64,000 nucleotides of DNA, taken from assembly GCA_016748015.1 (NCBI GenBank), contig JAAOMT010000494.1:674190-738189 (forward strand), in the 5' to 3' direction. Below are positions 11,575-23,188 of this stretch, in pieces. This stretch comes from Geosiphon pyriformis. Its lineage: Eukaryota > Glomeromycota > Glomeromycetes > Archaeosporales > Geosiphonaceae. The notes under the pieces are model-generated. The model did no database searches and was not told the DNA's origin. It worked only from the letters and a program-made list of their open reading frames with translations. Positions within the stretch are counted from its first letter, which is position 1; each line of letters begins with the position of its first letter. A program made the translations under genes and the position numbers.

Positions 11575-12833
11575 TCAGATCATTTGTGATATTTCTTGAG
11601 TCATGTGCCATGAACAGAACAATCATTAAAGATTGTTCCAGATTGATCTTGAAGAATATAAGAACCATTGTTCAGAACTTTGTTGACTATAAAAGGTCTT
11701 TTCTATTGGCTAAAGAATTTATTATCATAGATATTGTCTTTGTCTGAATGGTATTCCAAAACCAAGTCACCAATGCTTAAGGAAAGTGTTTTATAGGTTT
11801 TTTTTTTCTTAAGCTTCTCTTGGAACTGTTTTATCTTTTCAAAGACAATTATTTGTGTCTCTACCAATGAGTCAAGAATGGTATCAAGTCTTCTTTGCAA
11901 AATGTTTTTGTAATTCCCTATTGTGATTTCTTTAAAGGGTATTGTCTTAATATTAGTTTCTATTGGTAGTGTTGCCATTCATCCATAGAGCAAGTAAAAA
12001 GGTTCATAACTTGTTATGTCATGATTCACAATTCTATAAGCAAACAAAGCTGAAGACAGTACTTTGTCTCATAAGTTTGTTTCTTTACTTGTTTTGGCTA
12101 AGGTTTCACACAGTGTTTTATTAAAATGTTCCACTAGGCCATTTGTTTGGGGGTGATAAGGGGAGGAAAGTTTGTGACATATTCCCATTTTTCTACAAAG
12201 TTCTTCAACCAGTGTACTAAGAAAAGCTTTTTCTCTATCAAATAAAAGTTTTTTGGAGCAGCCATAGCAACAAATGATATCTTCATAAATAAAATTAGCA
12301 ATGGAAACTGCTGTTTGATCTGGGGTGGCTCTTGCTTTTACCCACTTTGTAAGATAGTCAGTAGCTGTGATAATATATCTGTTGCCATCAGGAGTTACTG
12401 TTAATGGTCCAACAACATCTATACCAATTCTGTCAAAGAGTTGGCCAACAGAGATTGGATGGATGTCTTCTTTGCGATTGGGTTTTCCTCTTTTTTGGTA
12501 GGTATTACAGGTTTTGATGTACTCAGCAATGTCTTTTCCCAAGGTAGGCCAATAATAGTGAGCTAGAGTTTTCTGAATTGTTTTTGTTTTTCCAAAGTGT
12601 CCAGCTAATGGATCAGTGTGCATATTGTAGATCACAATTTCTCTTTCTTCAAATCTTATGACTCTCTGGAGGTGGTTAAGATCTTTTCTATTTCTTTTAT
12701 ATAATTGGTTTTGGTGAATCAAATAAAAATTTAATTGTTTGCACAAATGTTCTCTTTGCTGTTGAGTGTATTCTGGTGGATATTGTTCTTTACCCAAAAA
12801 TTTCATTAAGGCAGAGTAGTTGTCCAAGTCTAT
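11520..12833 (-). pseudogene. Integrase ORF of copy 1
   Basis: Retroviral-type integrase. It contains the HHCC zinc domain, though one Cys of the CxxC is Tyr-flanked and altered (TCNTYQ), the core Asp in GIDVVGPLT, the second Asp in LLFDREKAF and, 35 residues further, the Glu in NGLVEHFN (D,D35E). The start codon is ATA at 12,833-12,831 in place of the ATG of other copies. A stop (TGA for Trp) follows KETNL at about 12,068, and another precedes MATLPIE. The C-terminal part keeps the GSY...GT.LKKYH module. Confidence 0.85.
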
Positions 12834-12897
12834 TATTGTGTTTGGTTGTAAAAGAATTATTAATAATTAGGTTGGTTTGGTTTGGGAGGTTGTACTG

Positions 12898-15580
12898 TCA
12901 CTTGGTGGTAAGTCTGGAGAGAGCGTCAGCATTTTGATGATTAGCTCTTTTATGGTGTTGAATATCATAGTCAAATTCATCCAAGTGGAGTATTCAGCAG
13001 GCTATCTGTTTATGTTCTAGCCTTTTCTTGTTGTGCAGCCAAACCAAAGCTTGGTGATCTGTTACCACCAAAAACTTTACACCAAGAAGATACTTATCCC
13101 AATAGCTGGTAGCCTAAACTACTGCTAAGCATTCCTGCTCAGTAACTGAATAGTTCTTTTCTGCTGGTATAAGGATTCTACTGGCATAGGCTATTATATG
13201 TTCCCTGCCATCTTCATTTTTTTGTAAGAGAACAGCACCAAGTCCATAGTCAGATGCATCAGTGTGAAGAATGAAAGGTTAATCCAGATTAGATTGCTTG
13301 AGAATAGATTCTGTAACCAATTTTTCTTTAAGAGTTTCAAATGCTTTCTGCTGATGTGTGCCCCAATAGTAGTTAACATTTTTCCTGAGTAGTTGATTGA
13401 GTGGAGAGGCAATTTTGAAGAAATCTTTAACAAATTTGTAATAATAAGAGGCCAAACCAAGGAAAGAACATAACTCATAAACATTCATTGGTTGTCTTAT
13501 GTTCTGAATTTTTTCCACTTTGGCTGGATCAAGAAAGATTCCATCTTTTGTAATAAGATGGCCAAGGAATTGAGTGGATTGTCTTCTAAAAAAAAATTTA
13601 ATTGGGTTGATCTTAAGACCTGCATTTCTGAGAAAATCAAAAACCTTTTGCAAATGTTCAAGGTGTTCATCCCAAGTTTTTGAGTACACCATTATATCAT
13701 CCAAATAGATTAGAACAAAGTTTTCTTTCACTGATTCAAATACTTTATCCATTAAGCATTGAAAGATAGGAGGGGCATTAGTAAGACCAAAAAGCATGAC
13801 TGTGAATTCATAGATGCCATACTTGATAATAAAGATGGTTTTCTTCCAGCTTTCTGGATCCATCTCTACTTGCCAGAATCCAGCAGTTAGATCAATGGTT
13901 GAAAAGAAAGCAGCATCTTTGAATTGGTCTAGCATTGCATCAATCTTGGGAAGTGGGTACATGTCTCTTTCAATGATGGCATTTAATTGGCAGTAGTCAA
14001 CACAGAAGCATAGAGTTTCACCTTTCTTGGATACCACTACAACTGGAAAAGCCCATTCACTCTTAGTTTTTTGTATAAATCCAAGTTCTTTCATGTGATT
14101 TATTTCTTTCTTGATGAACTCATCATTTTGGCAATTGAATTGGTAAGACTTCAAATGGATGGGGCAAGTTTCTCTGATGGTGATGGTGTGTTATATCACA
14201 TGGAGTATCATCTTCTTTTAAGATAACTGGGCTGTTTCTTGCCAACAGATTTTCAATGTCTATTTTTCTTTCTTCTGGGGAGAGTTCTCTTTGTTTTACT
14301 ACTAATAATTGAATCTCAGGTGGTTTATTTTCAAAGAACTTCTGTACTTCTTTTAATTTATTTCTAGGTATCAAACTGATTGGTTTCTAATCTTTGTAAT
14401 AAATCAGGCATAATTTGCATTCATCACTTGGAGAATACAAGGGTTGGTTGCACCAGCACTGGGCACAAAGACCATGTCACCAATAACAGTACTTGGCTTT
14501 CTTGCCAGGCTTTTGGTCAAAAATTCTTCTAAGAATATCATAGTAGGGCCAGCAGATCAGCTTGCCATTTACAATGATTTCTTCTTTGTCAGCTTTGACA
14601 TTGTCCAGTGGCTTGCCATTGCTGGTGAAGATAGTGTATGCAAAATTCAGCAGTTTCTTTTTGTTCCTCTTGTTCTTTTTCTTTATCACTCTTTTCATCA
14701 TCTGATTTATCTAATTGTTTTTTTTTTGATCTTGTTTGTTTGCTGGGGGAGTTGTCCAATGGCAGTATTTAACCACTATGGACTTTTCACCACATCTGAT
14801 GGTTAATTCACACAGTTCATAGTCAAGTAAAACTTTTGCTTTCTTGAGCCACTCATTGCCAACAATAATGGTGTATTCTTTTGCTTCAGAAACCTCCATA
14901 TCAGTTTCAATGCTAATGCTATTGATGTGGACAGAAATAGCTTTGGCAATACCAAGACCTTTTTTTTTATTGCCATATACATTAGTTATAGGTCTGGTGG
15001 AAGGTTTGTCAATTTTTCTGCCAATTGCTTCTAAGAAATATTTGGCAATGACACTCACGGATGATCCACTGTCTAGGATCAAGTCAATGAAATAACCAGC
15101 CACTTGGGCTTTGCAAATTAAAGGAGTAATATTGCTGTTGTCAGCAAGTTCAGCTTAATAAGAGTGTTTGTTGGTTTTTGGTATTTTCTTCTTGAGGATT
15201 AGAGATTTGCAGAAATCTTTTCTAAACTGTGAATGGGTCATCAGCTGGCCAAAAGTAATATGTGCTGGGGTTTCCATGAGATCTTTAACAACAGAATAAG
15301 ATCCAGATTTTTGTACTATTTCTGGAGGTTTTAGCTTTGGAGGATTCTTAAAAACTTTAGCCTTTGGTGGCTCATTATTATTAGCAGTTGATGTGAATGG
15401 TTTGTTTGGATCCAAAACAAAATCAATCTTGGCTTTCTTCTTCTTTTTTGTTGATTCTGTGGTGTTAATTGCTAGTTCATCCATGTCATGGTCATTATCA
15501 GTTAAGTTAAAGATGTAAAAAGGGTTTTCTTCTGGTTGACTTGCACTCTTATCCTTTGGAGGTGCATCTACCAGTTTAAA
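12898..15580 (-). pseudogene. Protease - Cys cluster - reverse transcriptase - RNase H of copy 1
   Basis: Entry is by -1 slip at 15,574-15,580. The retropepsin site is LILDSGSSVS (intact DSG). A Cys cluster (CAQCWCN...ECKLC) lies between protease and RT. RT runs about 14,154-13,400 with FFSTIDLTAGFWQ (motif A) and IYLDDIMVYS (YxDD). RNase H has [13 protein letters not shown] and VTDHQALVWL. Stops occur at about 13,279 (Gln) and before the Cys-cluster end. The frame closes with TGA at 12,900-12,898, the stop shared by all copies just before integrase. Confidence 0.88.
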
Positions 15581-17103
15581 GGCTAATAAACAGTGGCTTC
15601 AACTAAGGAATCCTTTCCAAAGAAATTGATATTGGCATAATTAGGTCTTTGATTGGGGGTGTTGTTGTTAATAGTTCTATTGTTTTGGTTATCATTGTTT
15701 CTGGAAGCTGGAGGAGGTAAGGGAAGATTGTTGTAATCTCTTGAAAAATGTCCAGTTAATCCACAATAATAGCATACAGATGGGCCATGATTTTGTTGTC
15801 TTTGATAAGGTGGTTGCTGAGGTTGATTGAAGCATAGTTCAAATCTGGGTCTTTGGGGTTGCTGGTTATCTCTGACTGCTTGGACTAATGGTTTTAATAG
15901 CTGAGCAAGATTTGCTGTAAGTCTATCTATCAACTGTTTATTTGGGTCTTGAGTTTGGGCAGCAAAAGAAGTAGCAGTTATTTGAAGAGCAGGAGCCATG
16001 ACAAAAACAGGAGCAAAAACTGAAAGTGTAAACCCCAAATGCATTCTTTGGACAAGTTCAATAGCTATGTCCATTGTAGAGTTATCCTTCAAAGCCAAAA
16101 GAGGCCAAAGAGCATAAGATAAATCAGTTCTCAGTCCTTTCATGAAGGAATGAATTTTTTGCTCTTCTGTTTAGTTCCTTTTAGAGTCTATATGTTTGAT
16201 CAATTTTCTGATTGCTTTGGCATATTCAGTTACTATTTTTCCTGGGCCTTGGATTCTTCTTTCTAATTCTATGCACCACTTGGATATTAAGATTAGAATT
16301 CTGAACTTGTTTTCAAACCAGATTGTAAAAGAGATGTTGTTTTCTCTGGCATTTGCTGGCATCCATCTAATGATTCTTTGATGGGCATTAGCATCAGTTT
16401 CCTGTGAGAACCATGTAGCAGGAGAGCCTTGGAGGTAGCCACCAACAATTTAAAACTTGCACTCATTATCGTATTGGTTGGCTGTAGTAGCTCTTTCAAA
16501 GTCATCTAATCATTCAAATGGATCTTGGGCATCACTTCTGAATAATGGTAATGGGGTGTTGTTTCTTCGCCCTAAAGCAGTCTGTATACCTTGGAGGGCA
16601 ATCAGAATGTTTTGTTGCAAAGAATCTTAAGCCATTGGTTTAGGTGTAACTGTTTGTGTGAAGTGTTCTGATTCACTTGAAAAGAGATCAAAAACAGAAG
16701 CAGTTTGATAGCTTTCTTCTTCTGTTTCAAGAAGAGTTTCTGTTGATTGATGGACAGCAATCTAAATGTGGATTTGATGATTCAGATATTCAAAATCAGA
16801 GGGCTGTTGTTCAAAAGTTGTAGAATATAAAAGCTGATTGATACTGTTGTTTCTTCCTTCAAAGTCATCTTTAAAATAAACTTGGTCAAAGTAATAGATT
16901 GTATAAGCTGTGTAGGTTTCAGCTAAATGCTCATTCAAAAACCAGTTTCAAAAGTTTTGGAAATGTCTGCTGGATTGTTTTTCAATGGGAAAGCAAATTA
17001 AACAGGAAGGCAAAGGATTGAGTTCAATAAAGTCTAGATTATTTTTGTTGTGTACTTTAAAATGTTCTTCTGATTGTTGTAACAGATATAAATAATCACT
17101 TAT
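15568..17103 (-). pseudogene. gag of copy 1
   Basis: Capsid/nucleocapsid precursor with a Retrotrans_gag-type core (RRIQGPGKIVTEYAKAIRKL, LSYALWPLLALKD) and a zinc knuckle CYYCGLTGHFSRDY in which the last Cys is Tyr. The expected ATG at 17,103 is ATA. Several Trp/Gln codons are stops. It ends with TTTAAAC TGG TAG. Confidence 0.83.
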
Positions 17104-17155
17104 ACAATAAGAAATAAAGTGGATTTTGACAACCTCATAGGGAGCACCACTTTTA

Positions 17156-17806
17156 TGTTATGGGTTGAAGTAACAAGCTAATGGATAGCAAAGGAGAACA
17201 GAATTGTAGGGTGATGGAAATAATCAAAGAGGATTCAACTTCAATGAGAGAATTGAATGAGTATGGATTCAATGTGCAAGATCAGTCTCATAAAATATCT
17301 CAGTTGCTATTCTTTTCAAAAGGTAACAAAAAAATTTGAAGGTAGAGGGATAGTCCATATTGTCAACAATTAATAACTGCTGGTATAATTCTATGTCTTA
17401 TGTCAGCACTCTTAGAATTTAATATCAGATATCAATTTGTGTTCTTTAGTTACATTTATTTAAATAATCTTCAAATACTGCAATTACACATTTCAGGAAA
17501 GTGCCAACAAGTAATTTTTTATCTAAAAGATGTTCAGATACTTGAAGATAGGGAAAGGGAAATTAACAATAAGAAAATGTTTGAGATGGAAGTTTGTTAT
17601 TTTATTTCTTTGATTGTTTTAATTCTTTACATTAATATTTTTCTACAGCTAAGAGACTCATCACTTATATATCTATTGAAAGTAGTCAATAACCAAGTCA
17701 ATAATCAGGTCAATGATCACTATTTAAAAATAGGGTGGCTAATTATATGACATCAGTGGCTAATATATGTGATAACTAATAAAAACTATAAGTTTCAACC
17801 ATAACA
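17156..17806 (-). repeat. 5' LTR of copy 1
   Basis: 651 bp, same ends as the 3' LTR. Beside it, on the gag side, lies the primer-binding region TGGTGCTCCCTATGAGG on the sense strand, 6 nt from the LTR. Confidence 0.88.
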
Positions 17807-18218
17807 ATATCACATGTATTAGCCACTTGATATTACATAATTAGCCATTTTATTTTTAGATATTGATTATTAACTTAATCAATAATCTAATTATTGATCT
17901 AGTTATTAATCTGGTCATTAACTCTTTTTAGTAGCTATATAAGTAATGAATTTTCCAGCTGTAAAAAAGCATAAAATTAAAGTAATAAAAATAATAATCA
18001 CATATTTATTTCTTTTTCTTATTTTATTATTTTTAAGTATTTAAACAAAAAATTTATTAATATTTACATGTCTTATTTTTGCTTTGTATTATTAAAATTA
18101 GTTTAAAAAACTGTTTTGTTTACTTTTATAATTTATTAAATAAAAAAACAATTAAAAAACACAATAATATTTGTTATTAATTTTAAATATTATTAAGTAA
18201 AACATAAAATAATAATAG
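17807..18218 (+). repeat. Remainder of the old family A LTR, strongly decayed
   Basis: It continues the LTR begun at 10,132: ATCACATGTATTAGCCACTT, then the 12-mer zone and a TATATAAG box near 17,937. After about 18,050 it becomes very AT-rich and hard to align. This is the oldest recognisable family A sequence in the window. Confidence 0.6.
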
Positions 18219-18848
18219 TATTACAGTTGAAATCCATAATTTTTATTAGTTATTACATGTATTAGCCACTAATGTCATATAATTAGCCACTCTATTTTTA
18301 AATAGTGATCATTGACCTGGTTGTTAATCACTTTCATTAGCTATATAAGCAATGAGTCTCTTAACTGTAAAAAATCATCTCTCAGACAAGAATCAAATAA
18401 ATAAAAATAACAACTTTTATCTCAATCACTCTCTTATTGCTAATTTCTCTTTCCCTACCTTCAAGTATCCGAACATCTTAGAATAAAAGATTACTTGTTG
18501 GCCTTTTTCTGTTTGAATAATTGTAGTATTTGAAGACTATTTGTATAAACGTGGCTGAAAAGCACAAGTTGATATCTAATATTGAATTTAAGAGCGCCAA
18601 TGTGAAGGCATAAGATTAATACCAGCAGTAATCAATTGTTGACAGTACGGACTATCCCTCTACTTTCAGATTCTCCAGTTACCTTTGAAAAGAATAGCAA
18701 CTGAGATATTTTATGAGACTGATCTCACACATTGAATCCATACTCATTCAATTTGCTCATTAAAGTTAAATCTTTTTTGATTATTTTCATCACCCTACAA
18801 TCCTGTTCTTTTTTGCTATCCGTTAGCTTGTTACTCCAACCCATAACA
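18219..18848 (+). repeat. 5' LTR of copy 2
   Basis: 630 bp. It starts TATTAC (TG mutated to TA) and ends TAACA. Only one or two 12-mer units are present before the TATATAAGC box near 18,342. Confidence 0.85.
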
Positions 18849-18854
18849 TAAAAG

Positions 18855-18872
18855 TGGTGCTTTCTATGAAGT
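18855..18872 (+). promoter_or_regulatory. Primer-binding site of copy 2
   Basis: TGGTGCTTTCTATGAAGT starts 6 nt after the LTR. Better copies read TGGTGCTCCCTGTGAGGT, i.e. complementary to a tRNA 3' end ...AGGGAGCACCA. The tRNA identity is not determined. Confidence 0.65.
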
Positions 18873-18900
18873 TGTCAAAATTCACTTATTCCCTCATTGT

Positions 18901-20439
18901 ATGGGTGATTATTCATATCTGTTACAGCAATTAGAAGAACACTTTGCAGCACACAACAGAAATGACTTAGATTTCATTAAACTTAATCCTCTGCCCTCCT
19001 GCTTGATCTGCTTTCCCATTGAAGAACAATCCAGCAGACAATTCTAAGACTTGTGGAACTGGTTCTTGAATGAGCATTCAGCTGAAATCTACACAACTTA
19101 TACAACCTATTACTTTGATCAAGCTTATTTTGAAGATAACTTTGAAGAAAGAAACAACAGTATTAATCAGCTCTTATATTCTACAACTTTTGAACAACAG
19201 CCCCCTGATTTTGAATATCTGAATCATTAAATCCACATTTGGATTGCTGCCCATCAATCAACAGTAACTCCCCTTGAAACAGAAAAAGAAAGCTACCAAA
19301 CAGCTCCTATTTTTAATCTCTTTTTAAGTGAATCAGAACACTCTACACAAACAGTAACTCCTAAACCAATGGCCCAAGATCCAATGTAAGTAAACATCCT
19401 GGCTGCCCTCCAAGACATACAAACTGCTTTGGGACAAAAAAACAACACCTCACTACCCTTATTCAGAGATGATGCCCAAGATCCAATTGAATAGTTGGAT
19501 GATTTTGAAAGAGCAGCCACTGCAAACTAGTATGATGATGAATACAAGTTCCAAATCATTGGTGGCTATCTTCAAGGCTCCTCTGCTACCTGGTTTTTAC
19601 AAGAAACCAATGCTGGTGCTCAACAAAGAATTGTTAGATGGACTCCAGCAAATATTAGAGAAAACAACACCTCTTTTACTACCCAGTTTGAAAACAAATT
19701 CAGAACCCCTATCTTAATATCCAAATGACATATGGAATTAGAAAAAGGAATCCAAGGTCCTGGTGAAATTGTGACTGAATATGCCAAAGCAATCAGAAAA
19801 CTCATCAAGCATGTAGACTCTGATAAAAACTGGACTGAAGAGCAAAAGATCCACTTCTTCACAAAAGGATTGAGAACTGATTTATCGTATGCTCTTTGGC
19901 CTCTCTTGGCTCTGAAAGACAACCCTACAATGAATATGGCTATTGAACTCGCCCAAAGGATTGAAGATAACCAAAGAATGCATCTGGAATCCACACTTCC
20001 AATTTTTGCTTCTGCTTCTCAAGTGGCTGCTACTTCTTTTGCTGTCTAAACCCAAGACCCAAATAAACAATTAATAGATAGACTTACAGCTAACCTTGCC
20101 CAGTTATTAGAACTATTGGCACAAGCAGTCAGAGATAACTAGCAACCACCAAGACTTAAATATAAACCTTGTTTTAACCAGTCCTAGCAATCTTTCTATC
20201 AAAGACAGCAAAATTGTGGCCCACCTGTGTACTATTGTTGTGGATTAACTGTACATTATTTAAGAGATTGTAACAATCCTCCACTGCCTTTTCCAGCTCC
20301 CAGAAACAATGACAACCAAAACAACAAACCCAATAACAACAATAATGTTCTCAATCAAAAATCCAATCATGTCAACATTAATTTCTTTGGAGAGGATTCC
20401 CTAGTTAAAGCCACTGTTTATCAGCCTTTAAACTGGTAA
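18901..20439 (+). pseudogene. gag of copy 2
   Basis: Frame from ATG (MGDYSYLLQQ in better copies) to TAA at 20,437. Stops such as TTC TAA GAC near 19,046, CAT TAA ATC near 19,228, GAA TAG TTG near 19,490, AAC TAG TAT near 19,528, AAA TGA CAT near 19,727 and TCC TAG CAA near 20,186 replace CAA, CAG or TGG. The zinc knuckle reads CCGLTVHYLRDC. It ends in the slip site. Confidence 0.85.
20427..20433 (+). promoter_or_regulatory. -1 frameshift slippery heptamer TTTAAAC, copy 2
   Basis: In the gag frame the codons are TTA AAC TGG TAA. Slipping back one base gives TTT AAA CTG GTA, which is exactly the frame that stays open into protease (ATG GAT GAA at 20,523). The stem downstream is degraded in this copy. 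Confidence 0.8.
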
Positions 20440-23121
20440 GCACATCTCCAAAGAGTAAGATTGCAAGCCAACCAGAAAAAAACCTCTTTTATGCTTTTAA
20501 CTTAACTGATGATGATAAGGACATGGATGAACTAGCAATCAACACCTCAGAACCAACCAGAAAGAAGAAGAAAGCCAAAGTTGATTTTGTTCTAGATCTC
20601 AACAAAGCCTCAACTTCTGCCGCTGATAACAATAAGCCACCAAAGGCTAAAATTTTTAAGAATTCTCCAAAGTTAGAATCTCCAGAAATTGTACAAAAAT
20701 CTGGACTCTATTCTGTTGTCAAAGATCTCATGGAAACTCCAGCACATATTACCTTTGGCCAGTTAATAACTCACCCACAGTTCAGAAAAGATCTTTGCAA
20801 ATTCTTGATTCCAAAAAAGAAGACACCAAAAACCAACAAGCGCTCTCGCCAAGTTGAACTTGCTGACAACAGCAATGTCACTCCTTTGATTTGTAAAGCC
20901 CAAGTGGCTGGATACTTTATTGACTTAATTCTGAACAGTGGATCATTTGTTAGTGTTATTGCCAAACACTTCTTGGAAGCAATTAGTAGAAAGATTGATG
21001 AACCTTCTACCAGACCAATGACCAATATACATGGTGACAAAAAAAAAAAACTGGGTATTGCCAAAGCTGTTCCTGTCTGCATCAATGGAATCAACATTGA
21101 AACTAACATGGAAGTTTCTGAAGCCAAGGAATACACCATTATTATTGGCAATGAATGGCTCAAGAAAGCAAAAACTTTGCTTGATTATGAACTTTGTGAA
21201 TTAACTATCAGATGTGGTGAGAAACCCATTGTGGTTAAGTGTCGCCATTGGACAACTCCCCCAGTACCCAAACAAAACCAAGAAGAAGAACAATCAGATG
21301 AATCAGATGATAAAGAAAGTGATGAAGAAGAAAAACAAAAAGAGCAAGAAGAAACTACTGAACTCGCCTATATCACCTTGACCAGCAATGGCAAACTACT
21401 GGACAATGTTAAAGCAGACAAAGAAGGAATCATTGTTAATGGCAAGCTGATCTGCTGGCCTTATTATGATATTCTTAGAAGAACCTTTGAAAAAAAACCT
21501 GGCAAAAAAAGCCAAATACAGTTATTGGTGGCATGGTCTTTGTGCCTGGTGTTGGTGCAACAAACCCTTGTATTCTCCAAGTGATGAATGCAAATCATGC
21601 CTGATCTATTACAGAGATTGGAAACCAATCAGTTTGATACCCAGAGAAAAATTGAAAGAAGTACAGAAGTTCTTTAAGAATGAACCACCTGAGATCCAAT
21701 CACTGGTTGTAGCACAAAAAAAACCCTCTCCAGAAAAAAGAAAAATAGACATTGAAAATTTGCTGGCTAGAAATAGCCCAGTTATCTCCAAAGAAGGTGA
21801 TACTCCTGGACATACCCATGTGATACAACACATTATCACCACCAGAGAAACTTGACCCATCCATTTGAAGCCTTATCAATCCAATCGGCGTAATGATAAG
21901 TTTATCAAGAAAGAAATAAACCAGATGAAAAAACTTGGATTTATACAAGAAACTAAGAGTGAATGGGCTTTCCCAGTTGTAGTGGTATCCAAGAAAGGTG
22001 GAACACTATGCTTCTGTGTTGACTATTGCCAATTAAATGCCATCATTGAAAGAAACATGTACCCACTTTCCAAGATTGATGCAATGTTAGATCAATTCAA
22101 AAATGCTGCTTTTTTCTCAACTATTGACTTAACTGCTGAATTCTGGCAAGTAGAGATGAATTCAGAAAGCAGAAAAAAAACTGCTTTCATCACCAAGTAT
22201 GGCACCTATGAATTCACAGTCATGCCTTTTGGTCTCACCAACATCCCTCCCACCTTTCAATGCTTAATGGATAAAGTATTTGAATCAGTCAAGGAAAACT
22301 TTGTTCTAGTCTATTTGGACGACATAATAGTATACTTAAAAACCTGGGATGAACACCTGGAACATTTGCAAAAGGTTTTTGACCTCCTCAGAAATGCTGG
22401 CCTCAAGATCAACCCAATCAAATCTTTCTTTGGAAGACAATCCACCCAGTTCCTTGGTTATCTTATCACAAAAGATGGAATTTTTCCTGACTCAGCCAAA
22501 GTTGAAAAAGTCCAAAACATTAAACAACCAATGAACATTCATGAACTATGCTCTTTTCTTGGTTTGGCCTCTTATTATTGCAAATTTGTCAAGGATTTCT
22601 CTAAAATCGCCTTTCTTCTCAATCAGCTACTCAGGAAAAATGTCAATTACCATTGAGGAACACATTAGCAAAAAGCCTTTGAAACTTTAAAGGAAAAACT
22701 GATTACAGAACTCATCTTCAAGCAACCTGATCTAGATTGACCCTTTATCCTCCACACTGATACATCTGGCTTTGGACTTGGTGCTGTTTTCTCCCAGAAA
22801 AATGAAAATGGCAAAAAACATGCCATAGCCTTTGCCAGTAAAACTCTTTCCCCAGCAGAACAGAACTATTTTGTCACTGAACAAAAATGCTTAGCAGTAG
22901 TATGGTCCACCAGTTACTGAAGTAAGTATCTTCTTGGTGTGAAGTTTTTGGTGGTAACAGATTACCAAGCTTTGGTTTGGCTGTGCAACAAAAAGAGACT
23001 AAAACACAAATAGATAACTCACTGGATACTCTATTTGAATGAATTTGACTATGATATTCAACATTGCAAAGAAGCTAATCATTAAAATGCCAACACTCTC
23101 TCCAGACTTACTATCCAATGA
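20427..23121 (+). pseudogene. Protease - Cys cluster - RT - RNase H of copy 2
   Basis: Protease site LILNSGSF (catalytic Asp replaced by Asn). An acidic linker (QSDESDDKESDEEE) precedes the Cys cluster CAWCWCNKP...ECKSC. RT at about 21,865-22,656 has FFSTIDLTAEFWQ and VYLDDIIVYL. RNase H has HTDTSGFGLG and DYQALVWL. An inserted A near 21,505 shifts the frame by one, and several Trp/Gln stops follow in RNase H. The last codon is the family-wide stop TGA at 23,119. Confidence 0.88.
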
Positions 23122-23188
23122 CAGAACAACTCTCTCAAACCAAACCAACTTAATTATTAGTAATTCCCTCTTTTTGACAAACACGATA

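Larger units (their letters stand above)
10166..17806 (-). mobile_element. Ty3/gypsy family A, copy 1 (complete structure, decayed)
   Basis: Two similar LTRs bracket gag, protease-RT-RNase H, integrase and ORF4 read on the minus strand. The termini are TGTTA...TAACA and the flanks show a 4-bp ATAT duplication (10162-10165 and 17807-17810). It sits inside an older LTR of its own family. The gag start codon is ATA instead of ATG, the integrase start ATG is also ATA, and several stops are present, so it is not autonomous. It is the only copy whose protease keeps the DSG active-site triplet. Confidence 0.9.

Noticed and set aside
13492-15095. Plus-strand frames opposite RT and protease of copy 1 (and equivalents in other copies)
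   Set aside because: They mirror the coding strand, have no own similarity and change length freely between copies.
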